Positions 45,125-53,086 of a DNA stretch of 64,000 nucleotides are shown piece after piece. The notes under the pieces are model-generated. The model searched no databases. It was not told the origin of the DNA and saw nothing but the letters and a program-made list of their open reading frames with translations. Numbering within the stretch: position 1 is the first letter of the stretch; each line of letters begins with the position of its first letter. Position numbers and translations under genes: made by a program. The DNA is from WLWS01 sp965243105 (GTDB taxonomy: Bacteria > Pseudomonadota > Gammaproteobacteria > Eutrophobiales > Eutrophobiaceae): NCBI GenBank assembly GCA_965243105.1, contig CBDEUC010000003.1, forward strand, positions 434,001 to 498,000. Reading direction: 5' to 3'.

Positions 45125-45808
45125 ATGTCAATTTGCGTAACGGGTATTGATCGTTCAGCACAGGCTTTCGCCGACGATTTTGCCACTCTTGGTGTCGCAA
45201 CAGCGCACGAGGCCCAGGGCCGTAAAGGTCTTCTTGGTCCGGAGCTGTCTCCCATTTACCGGCCAGTAAGCATTGCCGGCTGTGCTGTCACCTGTGAGGT
45301 TGCACCCGGTGACAACTGGATGATCCACGTGGCGGTAGAACAATGCCAGCAGGGTGACATCCTGGTGGTGACACCAACCAGTCCCTGGCAGGGTGGTTAC
45401 TTTGGCGATCTCCTTGCAACCTCTTTGCAATCACGGGGTGTGCGAGGACTTGTCATCGACGGTGGCGTGCGCGACATCGCCACGCTGACAGAAATGCAGT
45501 TCCCGGTCTGGTCTTCCGCCGTGTTTGCCCAGGGGACTGTGAAAGAAACCATTGCCAACGTAAACACTTCCGTTGTCTGTGCCGGCGAGCGGGTCGACCC
45601 CGGTGATTTAATTATCGCTGATGATGATGGCGTAGTGGTGGTTCGAAAAGCCGAGGCCGAAGCGGTGCTTGAGAAAGCCCGGGCACGTGTCGCCAACGAG
45701 GAAGAGAAGCGCAAGCGTTTTGAAGCCGGTGAACTGGGGCTTGATATTTACAACATGCGCGAACGCCTGGCCGAGAAAGGCCTGCGTTACGTGGAGTCTG
45801 AAGACTAG
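45125..45808 (+). CDS. ligK: 4-carboxy-4-hydroxy-2-oxoadipate aldolase / oxaloacetate decarboxylase
   Basis: 227 residues, a RraA-fold class II aldolase. Splits 4-carboxy-4-hydroxy-2-oxoadipate into pyruvate and oxaloacetate, the last step of the protocatechuate 4,5-cleavage and gallate pathways. Features: GVATAHEAQGRKGLLGPELSPIY, APGDNWMIHVAVEQCQQGDILVV, and RGLVIDGGVRDIATL with the conserved Arg-Asp pair. Named galC or proA in other organisms. Four bases ahead of the tautomerase gene. Confidence 0.93.
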   Translation: MSICVTGIDRSAQAFADDFATLGVATAHEAQGRKGLLGPELSPIYRPVSIAGCAVTCEVAPGDNWMIHVAVEQCQQGDILVVTPTSPWQGGYFGDLLATSLQSRGVRGLVIDGGVRDIATLTEMQFPVWSSAVFAQGTVKETIANVNTSVVCAGERVDPGDLIIADDDGVVVVRKAEAEAVLEKARARVANEEEKRKRFEAGELGLDIYNMRERLAEKGLRYVESED

Positions 45809-45811
45809 CTC

Positions 45812-46879
45812 ATGCAGCAATCCATCCCGGCAACATTGATGCGAGGCGGGACCTCAAAGGGATTGTATTTCCTCAAGAGTTCACTGCCCGATAATGTCGA
45901 AGAACGCGATCGGATCCTGCTGGCGGCAATGGGCTCACCGGATGAAAAGCAGATTGACGGCGTCGGCGGCGCACACCCGCTCACCAGCAAGGTCGCGGTG
46001 GTCTCGGCATCCGACGATGATGCTGCTGACGTGGATTACCTGTTCCTGCAGGTGGTGGTGGACAGGGCCCAGGTCAGCGACGGCCAGAACTGTGGCAACA
46101 TCCTTGCCGGGGTTGGACCCTTTGCAATAAATAACGGGCTGGTAAAAGCCAGTGAGGATGTCACCACGGTACGTATTCGCATGCTGAATACGGGTGGCAT
46201 CGCGGTGGCGCAGGTATTAACACCGGGTGGCGAGGTGAGCTACGCCGGTGATGCTGAAATCGACGGTGTACCGGGCAGTGCGGCACCGGTGATGCTTGAT
46301 TTTGCCGACGTGGCGGGTTCCAGCTGTGGTGCACTACTGCCCACGGGTAATTCCGTGGACGTGATTGATGGTATCGAGGTGACCTGTGTCGACAATGGTA
46401 TGCCGGTCGTGCTGCTCAGGGCGGAAGACCTGGGTAAAACCGGACAGGAATCACCTGCCGAACTTGAAGCCGACGAAGAATTAAAAGCCCGCGTTGAGGC
46501 CATTCGCCTGCAGGTGGGTCCCATGATGAACCTGGGTGAGGTCAGCGAGCGCACGGTACCCAAGATGAGCCTGGTATCAAGACCGCAGGCCGGTGGCGTG
46601 TTAAATACGCGAACCTTTATTCCCCACCGGGTGCACCAGTCCATCGGCGTACTGGGTGCCGCCAGTGTAGCCGCAGCCTGCTGCATACCCGGCAGCGTGG
46701 TCGAGGCAGTCACCGAAATATCGGCAGGAGGAGAAATCAAGGTGGAACACCCCAGCGGTAGTTTCACCGTGGATATTGAAATTTCTCAAGCTGAGGACGG
46801 CTTCAGTATCAGCCGTTCGGCACTGCTACGGACAGCACGCTTACTCATGGATGGCAACGTTTATGTACCTGGAGATTGA
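45812..46879 (+). CDS. galD: 4-oxalomesaconate tautomerase
   Basis: 355 residues, PrpF/diaminopimelate epimerase-like fold. Converts the keto and enol forms of 4-oxalomesaconate so the hydratase can act. Family features: IPATLMRGGTSKGLYFL, IDGVGGAHPLTSKVAVVS, VSDGQNCGNILAGVGPFAI, and RTFIPHRVHQSIGVLGAASVAAAC. It sits between the aldolase and hydratase genes. The tautomerase was first described in gallate breakdown, so the operon may handle gallate products as well as protocatechuate. Confidence 0.92.
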   Translation: MQQSIPATLMRGGTSKGLYFLKSSLPDNVEERDRILLAAMGSPDEKQIDGVGGAHPLTSKVAVVSASDDDAADVDYLFLQVVVDRAQVSDGQNCGNILAGVGPFAINNGLVKASEDVTTVRIRMLNTGGIAVAQVLTPGGEVSYAGDAEIDGVPGSAAPVMLDFADVAGSSCGALLPTGNSVDVIDGIEVTCVDNGMPVVLLRAEDLGKTGQESPAELEADEELKARVEAIRLQVGPMMNLGEVSERTVPKMSLVSRPQAGGVLNTRTFIPHRVHQSIGVLGAASVAAACCIPGSVVEAVTEISAGGEIKVEHPSGSFTVDIEISQAEDGFSISRSALLRTARLLMDGNVYVPGD

Positions 46880-46884
46880 ATGTC

Positions 46885-47907
46885 ATGATTATTGATTGTC
46901 ATGGTCACTACACCACGGCCCCGGCAAAGCACCAGGAGTTTCGTGAAAACCAGCTGGCATGGTTTGAAAAACCCGGCGGTGATGCGCCACGGCCTGGAGA
47001 AATTTCCGACGATGAAATTCGCGAATCGATCGAGTCAAACCAGCTAAAGCTGCTCAAGGAAAGAGGCGCGGACATGACCATTTTCTCTCCCCGTGCATCG
47101 GCCATGGCCCATCACCTCGGAGACGGGCAAATCTCTGCAGACTGGACGCGGGCCTGTAACAACCTCATTGCCCGTGTTGTCGAGATGTTCCCGGAGAACT
47201 TTATCGGCGTGTGCCAGTTGCCCCAGTCACCGGGCGTCAGTATTTCTGATTCCATTTCCGAGCTGGAACGCTGTGTGAACGAACTGGGCTTCATCGGTTG
47301 TAACCTGAACCCGGATCCTTCAGGCGGCCACTGGACCTCGAAGCCACTGACGGATAAATCCTGGTATCCCTTCTATGAAAAGATGGTGGAGCTGGATGTG
47401 CCTGCCATGATCCATGTATCCGGCTCCTGCAATGAAAATTTCCACGCCACCGGTGCACATTATATAAACGCCGATACCACCGCCTTTATGCAATTTATAC
47501 AGGGCGATCTTTTTTCAGATTTTCCCGAACTGCGATTCATTATTCCCCACGGCGGCGGCGCGGTGCCCTATCACTGGGGTCGCTATCGCGGTCTTGCTGA
47601 TATGCTCAAGCAACCGGATCTCTCCGGCCACGTGATGAAGAATGTCTTCTTTGACACCTGTGTCTATCACCAGCCCGGTATCGATCTCCTGTTTGAAGTC
47701 ATCGACGTGGACAACATCCTGTTTGGTTCTGAAATGGTGGGTGCTGTCAGGGGTATCGACCCGCAAACCGGGAATTACTTCGATGACACCAAGCGTTATA
47801 TCGATGCGCTGGATATTCCCGCGAGCGACAAGCATAAGGTCTTTGAACTCAATGCCCGCCGCGTCTACCCGCGACTCGATGCATCACTCAAGGCACGGGG
47901 AAAGTAA
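46885..47907 (+). CDS. ligJ: 4-oxalomesaconate hydratase
   Basis: 340 residues from ATG 46885 (MIIDCHGHY), nine bases after GGAGA; the length agrees with Sphingobium LigJ (341). Amidohydrolase-superfamily lyase that hydrates 4-oxalomesaconate to 4-carboxy-4-hydroxy-2-oxoadipate. Very characteristic: IDCHGHY metal site, KERGADMTIFSPRASAMA, GFIGCNLNPDPSGGHW, VSGSCNENFHATGAHY, IIPHGGGAVPYHWGR and FGSEMVGAVRGIDP. Confidence 0.95.
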   Translation: MIIDCHGHYTTAPAKHQEFRENQLAWFEKPGGDAPRPGEISDDEIRESIESNQLKLLKERGADMTIFSPRASAMAHHLGDGQISADWTRACNNLIARVVEMFPENFIGVCQLPQSPGVSISDSISELERCVNELGFIGCNLNPDPSGGHWTSKPLTDKSWYPFYEKMVELDVPAMIHVSGSCNENFHATGAHYINADTTAFMQFIQGDLFSDFPELRFIIPHGGGAVPYHWGRYRGLADMLKQPDLSGHVMKNVFFDTCVYHQPGIDLLFEVIDVDNILFGSEMVGAVRGIDPQTGNYFDDTKRYIDALDIPASDKHKVFELNARRVYPRLDASLKARGK

Positions 47908-48813
47908 ATGATAGAAGAGGCTTTTAGCATGGACCCCGACTGGCTTGTCTGGCACCAGTCGCCTTCGCGCCCGTCTTTCAAGGTACCCGCCGGTGCCGTG
48001 GATGCGCACTGCCACGTGTTTGGTCCGGGACACCGCTTCCCCTTTGCACCCGAACGCAAGTACACCCCCTGCGATGCCTCGCGTGAACAGCTGGTGGCAC
48101 TGCGTGATTATCTCGGCTTCAGCCGTAACGTGGTTGTGCAGGCCACCTGTCACGGTGCCGATAACCGTGCCATGGTGGACGCGGTGCAGGAATCGAACGG
48201 CAGCGCCCGCGGTATCGCCACGGTGCGCGCGGATATTACTGACGAGGAGCTGGACAGCCTGCATGAAAGCGGCGTGCGCGGCGTGCGTTTTAATTTCGTC
48301 AAGCGCCTGGTAGATGCCCTGCCGACGGACAGCCTGGCATCAATCGCTGAACGTATTCAGCGACTCGGCTGGCATATCGTTATCTATTTTGAAGCACAGG
48401 ATCTTCCGGAGTACTTTGATTTTTTCTCAAGCTTACCCACCATCGTGGTGGTGGATCACATGGGACGACCGGATGTGACCAAGCCCGCCGATGGCGCGGA
48501 CTTCGATCTGTTTATCAAGCTGATGATGGACAATGACAACATCTGGTCCAAGGTCACCTGCCCCGAGCGCCTGTCCGTCTCGGGACCGAACAGCTATGAC
48601 GATGTGGTACCCTTTGGCCGCAGGGTGGTTGAAACTTTCCCCGACCGCGTGCTGTGGGGTACCGACTGGCCACATCCCAACATGAAATCCCACATGCCCG
48701 ATGATGGCAAGCTGGTGGACTTTATTCCGCGAATAGCGGTGACGGAAGAATTACAGCAGAAACTACTTGTTGATAACCCAATGCGCCTGTACTGGCCGGA
48801 GGAGTCAAGCTAA
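47908..48813 (+). CDS. ligI: 2-pyrone-4,6-dicarboxylate lactonase
   Basis: 301 residues, starting directly after the ligJ stop. Metal-light amidohydrolase that opens 2-pyrone-4,6-dicarboxylate to 4-carboxy-2-hydroxymuconate/oxalomesaconate. Visible: AVDAHCHVFGPGHRFPFAPERKY, VVQATCHGADNRAM, RGVRFNFVKRLVDALP, VVVDHMGRPD and LWGTDWPHPNMK. It receives the product of LigC and feeds GalD and LigJ. Confidence 0.95.
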   Translation: MIEEAFSMDPDWLVWHQSPSRPSFKVPAGAVDAHCHVFGPGHRFPFAPERKYTPCDASREQLVALRDYLGFSRNVVVQATCHGADNRAMVDAVQESNGSARGIATVRADITDEELDSLHESGVRGVRFNFVKRLVDALPTDSLASIAERIQRLGWHIVIYFEAQDLPEYFDFFSSLPTIVVVDHMGRPDVTKPADGADFDLFIKLMMDNDNIWSKVTCPERLSVSGPNSYDDVVPFGRRVVETFPDRVLWGTDWPHPNMKSHMPDDGKLVDFIPRIAVTEELQQKLLVDNPMRLYWPEESS

Positions 48814-49199
48814 TGGCACTAGATAAACCCTATGCAAACATTCCAGGCACCACCGTGTTTGATTCAGACATGGCACGAAAGGGATACCACCTCAATCACT
48901 TCTATCACAGCCTGATGAACGAAGATAACCGTAAACGTTTCCTCGCTGATGAAGCCGCCTATCTTGACGAGTGGAAAATCACCCCTGAACAGAAACAGGC
49001 CGTGCTTGACCGCGATTACAACAAGATGCTTGAGCTGGGCGGCAACGTCTATTTCTTCGCCAAGCTGTTTTTCACTGACGAGCGTAGTTTTTTCCAAACG
49101 GCTGCCAGCATGACCGGCATGAGCGAGGATGAATACGGGCACATGATGCTCAACGGTGGTCGACCACCAAAAGGCAACCTTTACGAGGGAGAAGAATAA
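48813..49199 (+). CDS. ligA: Protocatechuate 4,5-dioxygenase, alpha subunit
   Basis: 128 residues; ATG overlaps the ligI stop (TAATG). The all-alpha small subunit of the extradiol dioxygenase: GTTVFDSDMARKGYHLNHFYHSL, NEDNRKRFLADEAAYLDEW, and the Cupin-free helical RDYNKMLELGGNVYFFAKLF. It covers the active site of the beta subunit. ligB begins two bases after it. Confidence 0.95.
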   Translation: MALDKPYANIPGTTVFDSDMARKGYHLNHFYHSLMNEDNRKRFLADEAAYLDEWKITPEQKQAVLDRDYNKMLELGGNVYFFAKLFFTDERSFFQTAASMTGMSEDEYGHMMLNGGRPPKGNLYEGEE

Positions 49200-49200
49200 C

Positions 49201-50040
49201 ATGGCAAGAATTACAGCAGGTGTTGCCATGTCCCACGTGCCCGCCATCGGTGCAGCGGTTGATCTTGGCAGTACCGGAAATGATTACTGGAGTCCCCTGT
49301 TCAGCGGCTTTGAATTTTCAAAGAAATGGATAGCCGAAGAAAAACCGGATGTCATTTTCCTGGTCTACAACGACCACGCCACGGCCATGACCCTCGCCAA
49401 TATTCCCACCTTTGCTATTTCCTGCTCGGAAGAGTTTGAATCGGCCGACGAGGGCTGGGGTCGAAGACCGGTGCCCAATGTGATGGGTCACCCGGATATG
49501 GCGTGGCACGTGCGGCAATCAGTTATTCAGCAGGATTTTGATCTCACCGTGCTAAATGACATCGACGTTGATCACGGTCTTACCGTGCCGCTTTCGCTGA
49601 TGTTTGACCAACCTGAAGCCTGGCCATGCAAGATCATTCCTTTCTCCGTTAACGTGGTCGTCTATCCTCCACCGTCGGGTATGCGCTGCTACCAGCTTGG
49701 CAAGGCAATTCGAAAAGCCATCGAATCCTTTGACGAAGATCTCAATGTTCAGATATGGGGTACCGGTGGCATGAGTCACCAGCTACAGGGGCCCCGTGCC
49801 GGGCTCATCAACGCGGACTTTGATAACCAGTTCATGGACGATCTCATCAGTGACCCTGAAAAAGCAGCGGCCATACCGCACATTGACTACATGCGCCTGG
49901 CAGGTTCCGAGGCTGTTGAGCTGGTGATGTGGCTGATCATGCGTGGTGCCCTCAACGACGAGGTGGACGTGGCCCATCGCTTCTACCACGTACCGGCGTC
50001 AAACACTGCAGTTGGACATTTAATCCTGGAAAACAAGTAA
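49201..50040 (+). CDS. ligB: Protocatechuate 4,5-dioxygenase, beta subunit
   Basis: 279 residues from ATG 49201 (MARITAGVAMSH). Catalytic subunit, Fe(II)-dependent ring cleavage of protocatechuate to 4-carboxy-2-hydroxymuconate 6-semialdehyde. Iron ligands by position: His12 (AMSHVPA), His59 (VYNDHAT) and a late Glu in AGSEAVELVMWL (Glu237 or Glu240); the acid/base His193 is in GGMSHQLQG. The match to the Sphingobium LigB ligand pattern (His12, His61, Glu242) is close. Whether gallate is also cleaved cannot be told. Confidence 0.96.
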   Translation: MARITAGVAMSHVPAIGAAVDLGSTGNDYWSPLFSGFEFSKKWIAEEKPDVIFLVYNDHATAMTLANIPTFAISCSEEFESADEGWGRRPVPNVMGHPDMAWHVRQSVIQQDFDLTVLNDIDVDHGLTVPLSLMFDQPEAWPCKIIPFSVNVVVYPPPSGMRCYQLGKAIRKAIESFDEDLNVQIWGTGGMSHQLQGPRAGLINADFDNQFMDDLISDPEKAAAIPHIDYMRLAGSEAVELVMWLIMRGALNDEVDVAHRFYHVPASNTAVGHLILENK

Positions 50041-50052
50041 CGAGGACAAACT

Positions 50053-50991
50053 ATGAAAATCGCACTCGCTGGCGCAGGCGCCTTTGGCCTGAAACACCTG
50101 GATGGCATTAAAAATATTGACGATGCAGAGGTCGTCGCACTGGTGGAACCGAGGGCCGATCTTGGAGAGAAGGTCGCGGCGGACTACGGTATTGCGCACA
50201 GCTTCACCGAGCTTGAGGACGCACTGGCGCTGGACGAGGTTGATGCGATGATCCTCGCTACACCCACCCAGGCCCATGCCTCGCAAACCCTGCAGTGTCT
50301 CGAAGCAGGCAAGCACGTTGAAGTGGAAATTCCACTGGCAGATTCCCTTGCCGATGCCGAGGCGGTGGTGGCAAAGCAAAAAGAAACCGGCCTGGTGGCT
50401 ATGTGTGGTCATACCCGTCGCTTTAACCCCTCGCACCAGTGGGTGCATAACAAGATCAAGGCTGGTGAGCTCAATATCCAGCAGATGGATGTGCAGACCT
50501 ACTTCTTTCGCCGCAAGAATATCAATGCCAAGGGCGAGCCACGCAGCTGGACCGATCACCTGCTCTGGCACCATGCGGCACACACGGTGGATCTTTTTGC
50601 CTACCAGTGCGGTGAACCTATCGTGCAGGTTAACGGCATGGAGGGTCCGCATCATCCCGAGCTGGGTATCGCCATGGACATGTCGATTCAAATGAAGACT
50701 GCCAGCGGGCAAATATGCACGCTGTCACTGTCCTTTAATAATGATGGCCCCCTTGGCACTTTCTTTCGATACATTTGCGATAATGGCACCTACATCGCAC
50801 GATACGATGACTTGGTGGATGGCAAGGAAGAGCCCATCGATGTTTCAAAGGTGGATATTTCCATGAACGGTATCGAGTTACAGGACAGGGAATTTGTAGC
50901 TGCTATCAGGGAAGGTCGTGAACCCAATGCGTCAGTGTCCAGCGTATTTGACTGCTACCGGGTACTGCACGAAGTTGAACAACAATTCTGA
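50053..50991 (+). CDS. ligC: 4-carboxy-2-hydroxymuconate-6-semialdehyde dehydrogenase
   Basis: 312 residues, Gfo/Idh/MocA family. Oxidises the ring-cleavage semialdehyde (as its hemiacetal) to 2-pyrone-4,6-dicarboxylate with NADP. Rossmann motif MKIALAGAGAFGLKH, ATPTQAHASQTL, EVEIPLADSLADAEAVV, and the LigC-typical MCGHTRRFNPSHQWVHNKI and WTDHLLWHHAAHTVDLFAYQ. It follows ligB after 12 bases. Confidence 0.94.
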   Translation: MKIALAGAGAFGLKHLDGIKNIDDAEVVALVEPRADLGEKVAADYGIAHSFTELEDALALDEVDAMILATPTQAHASQTLQCLEAGKHVEVEIPLADSLADAEAVVAKQKETGLVAMCGHTRRFNPSHQWVHNKIKAGELNIQQMDVQTYFFRRKNINAKGEPRSWTDHLLWHHAAHTVDLFAYQCGEPIVQVNGMEGPHHPELGIAMDMSIQMKTASGQICTLSLSFNNDGPLGTFFRYICDNGTYIARYDDLVDGKEEPIDVSKVDISMNGIELQDREFVAAIREGREPNASVSSVFDCYRVLHEVEQQF

Positions 50992-51001
50992 GATAAACCC
51001 G

Positions 51002-52006
51002 ATGACAACTGAGAGAAAACTTGGTCCCTGGTCAGTGCCTGCGATTGGCCTTGGCTGCATGAACCTGTCACACGCCTACGGCGTTCCACCGACCCGGGAA
51101 GAAGGTGAAGCGGTGCTGCAAAGAGCGCTGGATATCGGCGTAACACATTTCGACAGCGCGGCGCTCTATGGTTTTGGACGTAACGAGGAACTTGTCGGGC
51201 CTTATCTCAAGCCACATCGCGACAGGATTGTGCTGGTATCAAAATGTGCTATGCGCGGCGAAGATGGCGTGCGTACCATCGACGCCAGCCCGGCAAAGCT
51301 GCAGGAGGACATTGAAAATTCCCTGCGTCGCCTGCAAACAGATGTCATCGATCTTTATTACCTGCATCGCTACGACAAGGTCACGCCCATCGAGGAAAGC
51401 GTGGGCCAGCTTGCGCGTTTTGTTGAAGAAGGCAAGGTTCGCGCTATTGGCTTGTCCGAGGCTTCATCAGAAACCATACGCAAGGGCCACGCCGAGCACC
51501 CCATCACGGCAGTGCAGTCAGAATACTCGCCCTGGAGTCGTAACGTGGAAGTCGCTGTGCTGGATACCTGCGCTGAGCTGGATATTGCCTTTGTCGCCTT
51601 CTCGCCGGTCGCCCGTGGCTTCCTCACCGGCGTGGATTTACAACCCGATGCATTTGCAGAGAAAGATATTCGTCGCAACATGCCGCGTTTCCAGGAGCCT
51701 CATTTCAGCAGGAATGCCGAGTGGCTATCCGAGTTTCGCGCGATTGCCAGCGAGGCCGGCTGCACGGCCGCGCAGCTATCGCTGGCCTGGGTACTGCAGC
51801 GGGGTGAGCATGTTCATGCGATACCGGGTACAACATCCATTGCGCACCTGGAAGAAAATTTCGAGGCCATGAATATCACGCTGTCGCAGGACATCATGGA
51901 CAGGGTTGATGCGGTGGTGAACCCGGACACCGTGAGCGGCGGCAGGTACCCGGAAGCAACGCAAAAAGAAATCGATACGGAGTTACTGCCACAGGAAGCG
52001 GCCTGA
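51002..52006 (+). CDS. Aldo/keto reductase
   Basis: 334 residues from ATG 51002, ten bases after ligC. TIM-barrel NADPH-dependent reductase with the catalytic tetrad visible: Asp and Tyr in VTHFDSAALYGFGRNEE, Lys in ILVSKCAMRG-type segment (VLVSKCA), His in DLYYLHRYD; cofactor region ends in IPGTTSIAHLEENFEA. It is the last gene of the catabolic operon but not a core pathway step; it may reduce an aromatic aldehyde or a dicarbonyl by-product (inference). It meets the nucleoside permease-like gene tail to tail without a gap. Confidence 0.9.
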   Translation: MTTERKLGPWSVPAIGLGCMNLSHAYGVPPTREEGEAVLQRALDIGVTHFDSAALYGFGRNEELVGPYLKPHRDRIVLVSKCAMRGEDGVRTIDASPAKLQEDIENSLRRLQTDVIDLYYLHRYDKVTPIEESVGQLARFVEEGKVRAIGLSEASSETIRKGHAEHPITAVQSEYSPWSRNVEVAVLDTCAELDIAFVAFSPVARGFLTGVDLQPDAFAEKDIRRNMPRFQEPHFSRNAEWLSEFRAIASEAGCTAAQLSLAWVLQRGEHVHAIPGTTSIAHLEENFEAMNITLSQDIMDRVDAVVNPDTVSGGRYPEATQKEIDTELLPQEAA

Positions 52007-53086
52007 TCAGTCTTTTCCTGCTTTGCTGTACCTGTCCCAGTTATCCACCAGCTCGTTCACGACCTTGCTGCCCACCACGTAGGCCGCATCAAGTGAAGGG
52101 ATGTAGGCTGAGTAACCCTTGCCCTTAACTTTCTGTCTCAGGCTTTCATCGGCAGTAATGCCCGGGTATTGCATGGTGTAGTTACTCCCCGTGCGAAGCA
52201 CCAGCACGCGCTTTATATCAACCCTGCCCGCCTTTGACAGGAAAGTCAGGCTTTGTAGCGTGCCCGTGTCTTCCATGCCGGAAGTTACAAAGTTGCCCTC
52301 GCCCCCGGACCAGTACTTCACCCAGTCATTGGCCCAGTTGTTCAGGCGTTCACCGTGCCAGTACGTGGATGCCGCCAGGTGATCGCCCTTCAACACGAAG
52401 GGTGCCGGTTGGTGGTTACCTTCTACGGCGTAAAGTCCTCGCTGCTTACTGATCGTTTCGTTGTCCATCAACTTCACATTGCGGGTCAGCTGGTAGGCCC
52501 AGTCCACCAGTTCAGGATCCAGTCGATAAACCACGCCTTCATTGTTAACAGGTACCGGCAGCTCATAGGGCTCAGCATGCCGCAGGGGAATGTAACCTGT
52601 CTTCCACTCTGCCGGTGCTTCACGGGCATCCACCTGGTGTGACAGGTCACCGTCAATGATCCACTCCGCCCAGGCGGCGGAGCCGATTGAAGCATCCCGT
52701 GGGTCAATGCCGGCGATACCCGCAATCAGCCAGTAAGCCTTTGACAGGTCAAAACGCTCATCAAGACCCAACGCCATTGTCGTGGCGGCTGCCTTGGCCG
52801 TGCCGATCCCGGTGACTGCTCCAAGCACGCCCCTGTCGTTATAGCGAAGGTTGCGATGTCCCTGGGGGAAAGAAAAGGTCTTTGGCAGGGGAAACCGTTC
52901 CACCCAGTTCTGGAACTCACCAGGTTTATCACCGCTATCTTCTCCTTTTTCAAACATTGCCAGCACCACCACCTTGATGGGTATGGGTGCAGGCTTATCT
53001 TCAGCAGCCATGGCATGCTTGAATAAAAGCGCATGCATGCAAAGGCAAAGCGCGAGTCCCTTGAAGCATTTCTCTATCACGATCAC
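52007..53086 (-). CDS. Exported purine nucleoside permease (NUP family)
   Basis: 359 residues, GTG start overlapping the upstream stop (GTGA). N-terminal signal peptide (GLALCLCMHALLFKHAMA/AED). The rest has the NUP-family pattern: IKVVVLAMFEKGEDSGDKPGEFQ, GVLGAVTGIGTAKAAATTMALG, YWLIAGIAGIDPRDASIGSAAWA, SGMEDTGTLQSL, and VLRTGSNYTMQYPG. The fold is that of nucleoside phosphorylases; despite the name permease, a periplasmic nucleoside-binding or cleaving role is plausible. It is coupled to the ADP-ribosylglycohydrolase-like gene just before it. Confidence 0.88.
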   Translation of the reverse strand: MIVIEKCFKGLALCLCMHALLFKHAMAAEDKPAPIPIKVVVLAMFEKGEDSGDKPGEFQNWVERFPLPKTFSFPQGHRNLRYNDRGVLGAVTGIGTAKAAATTMALGLDERFDLSKAYWLIAGIAGIDPRDASIGSAAWAEWIIDGDLSHQVDAREAPAEWKTGYIPLRHAEPYELPVPVNNEGVVYRLDPELVDWAYQLTRNVKLMDNETISKQRGLYAVEGNHQPAPFVLKGDHLAASTYWHGERLNNWANDWVKYWSGGEGNFVTSGMEDTGTLQSLTFLSKAGRVDIKRVLVLRTGSNYTMQYPGITADESLRQKVKGKGYSAYIPSLDAAYVVGSKVVNELVDNWDRYSKAGKD

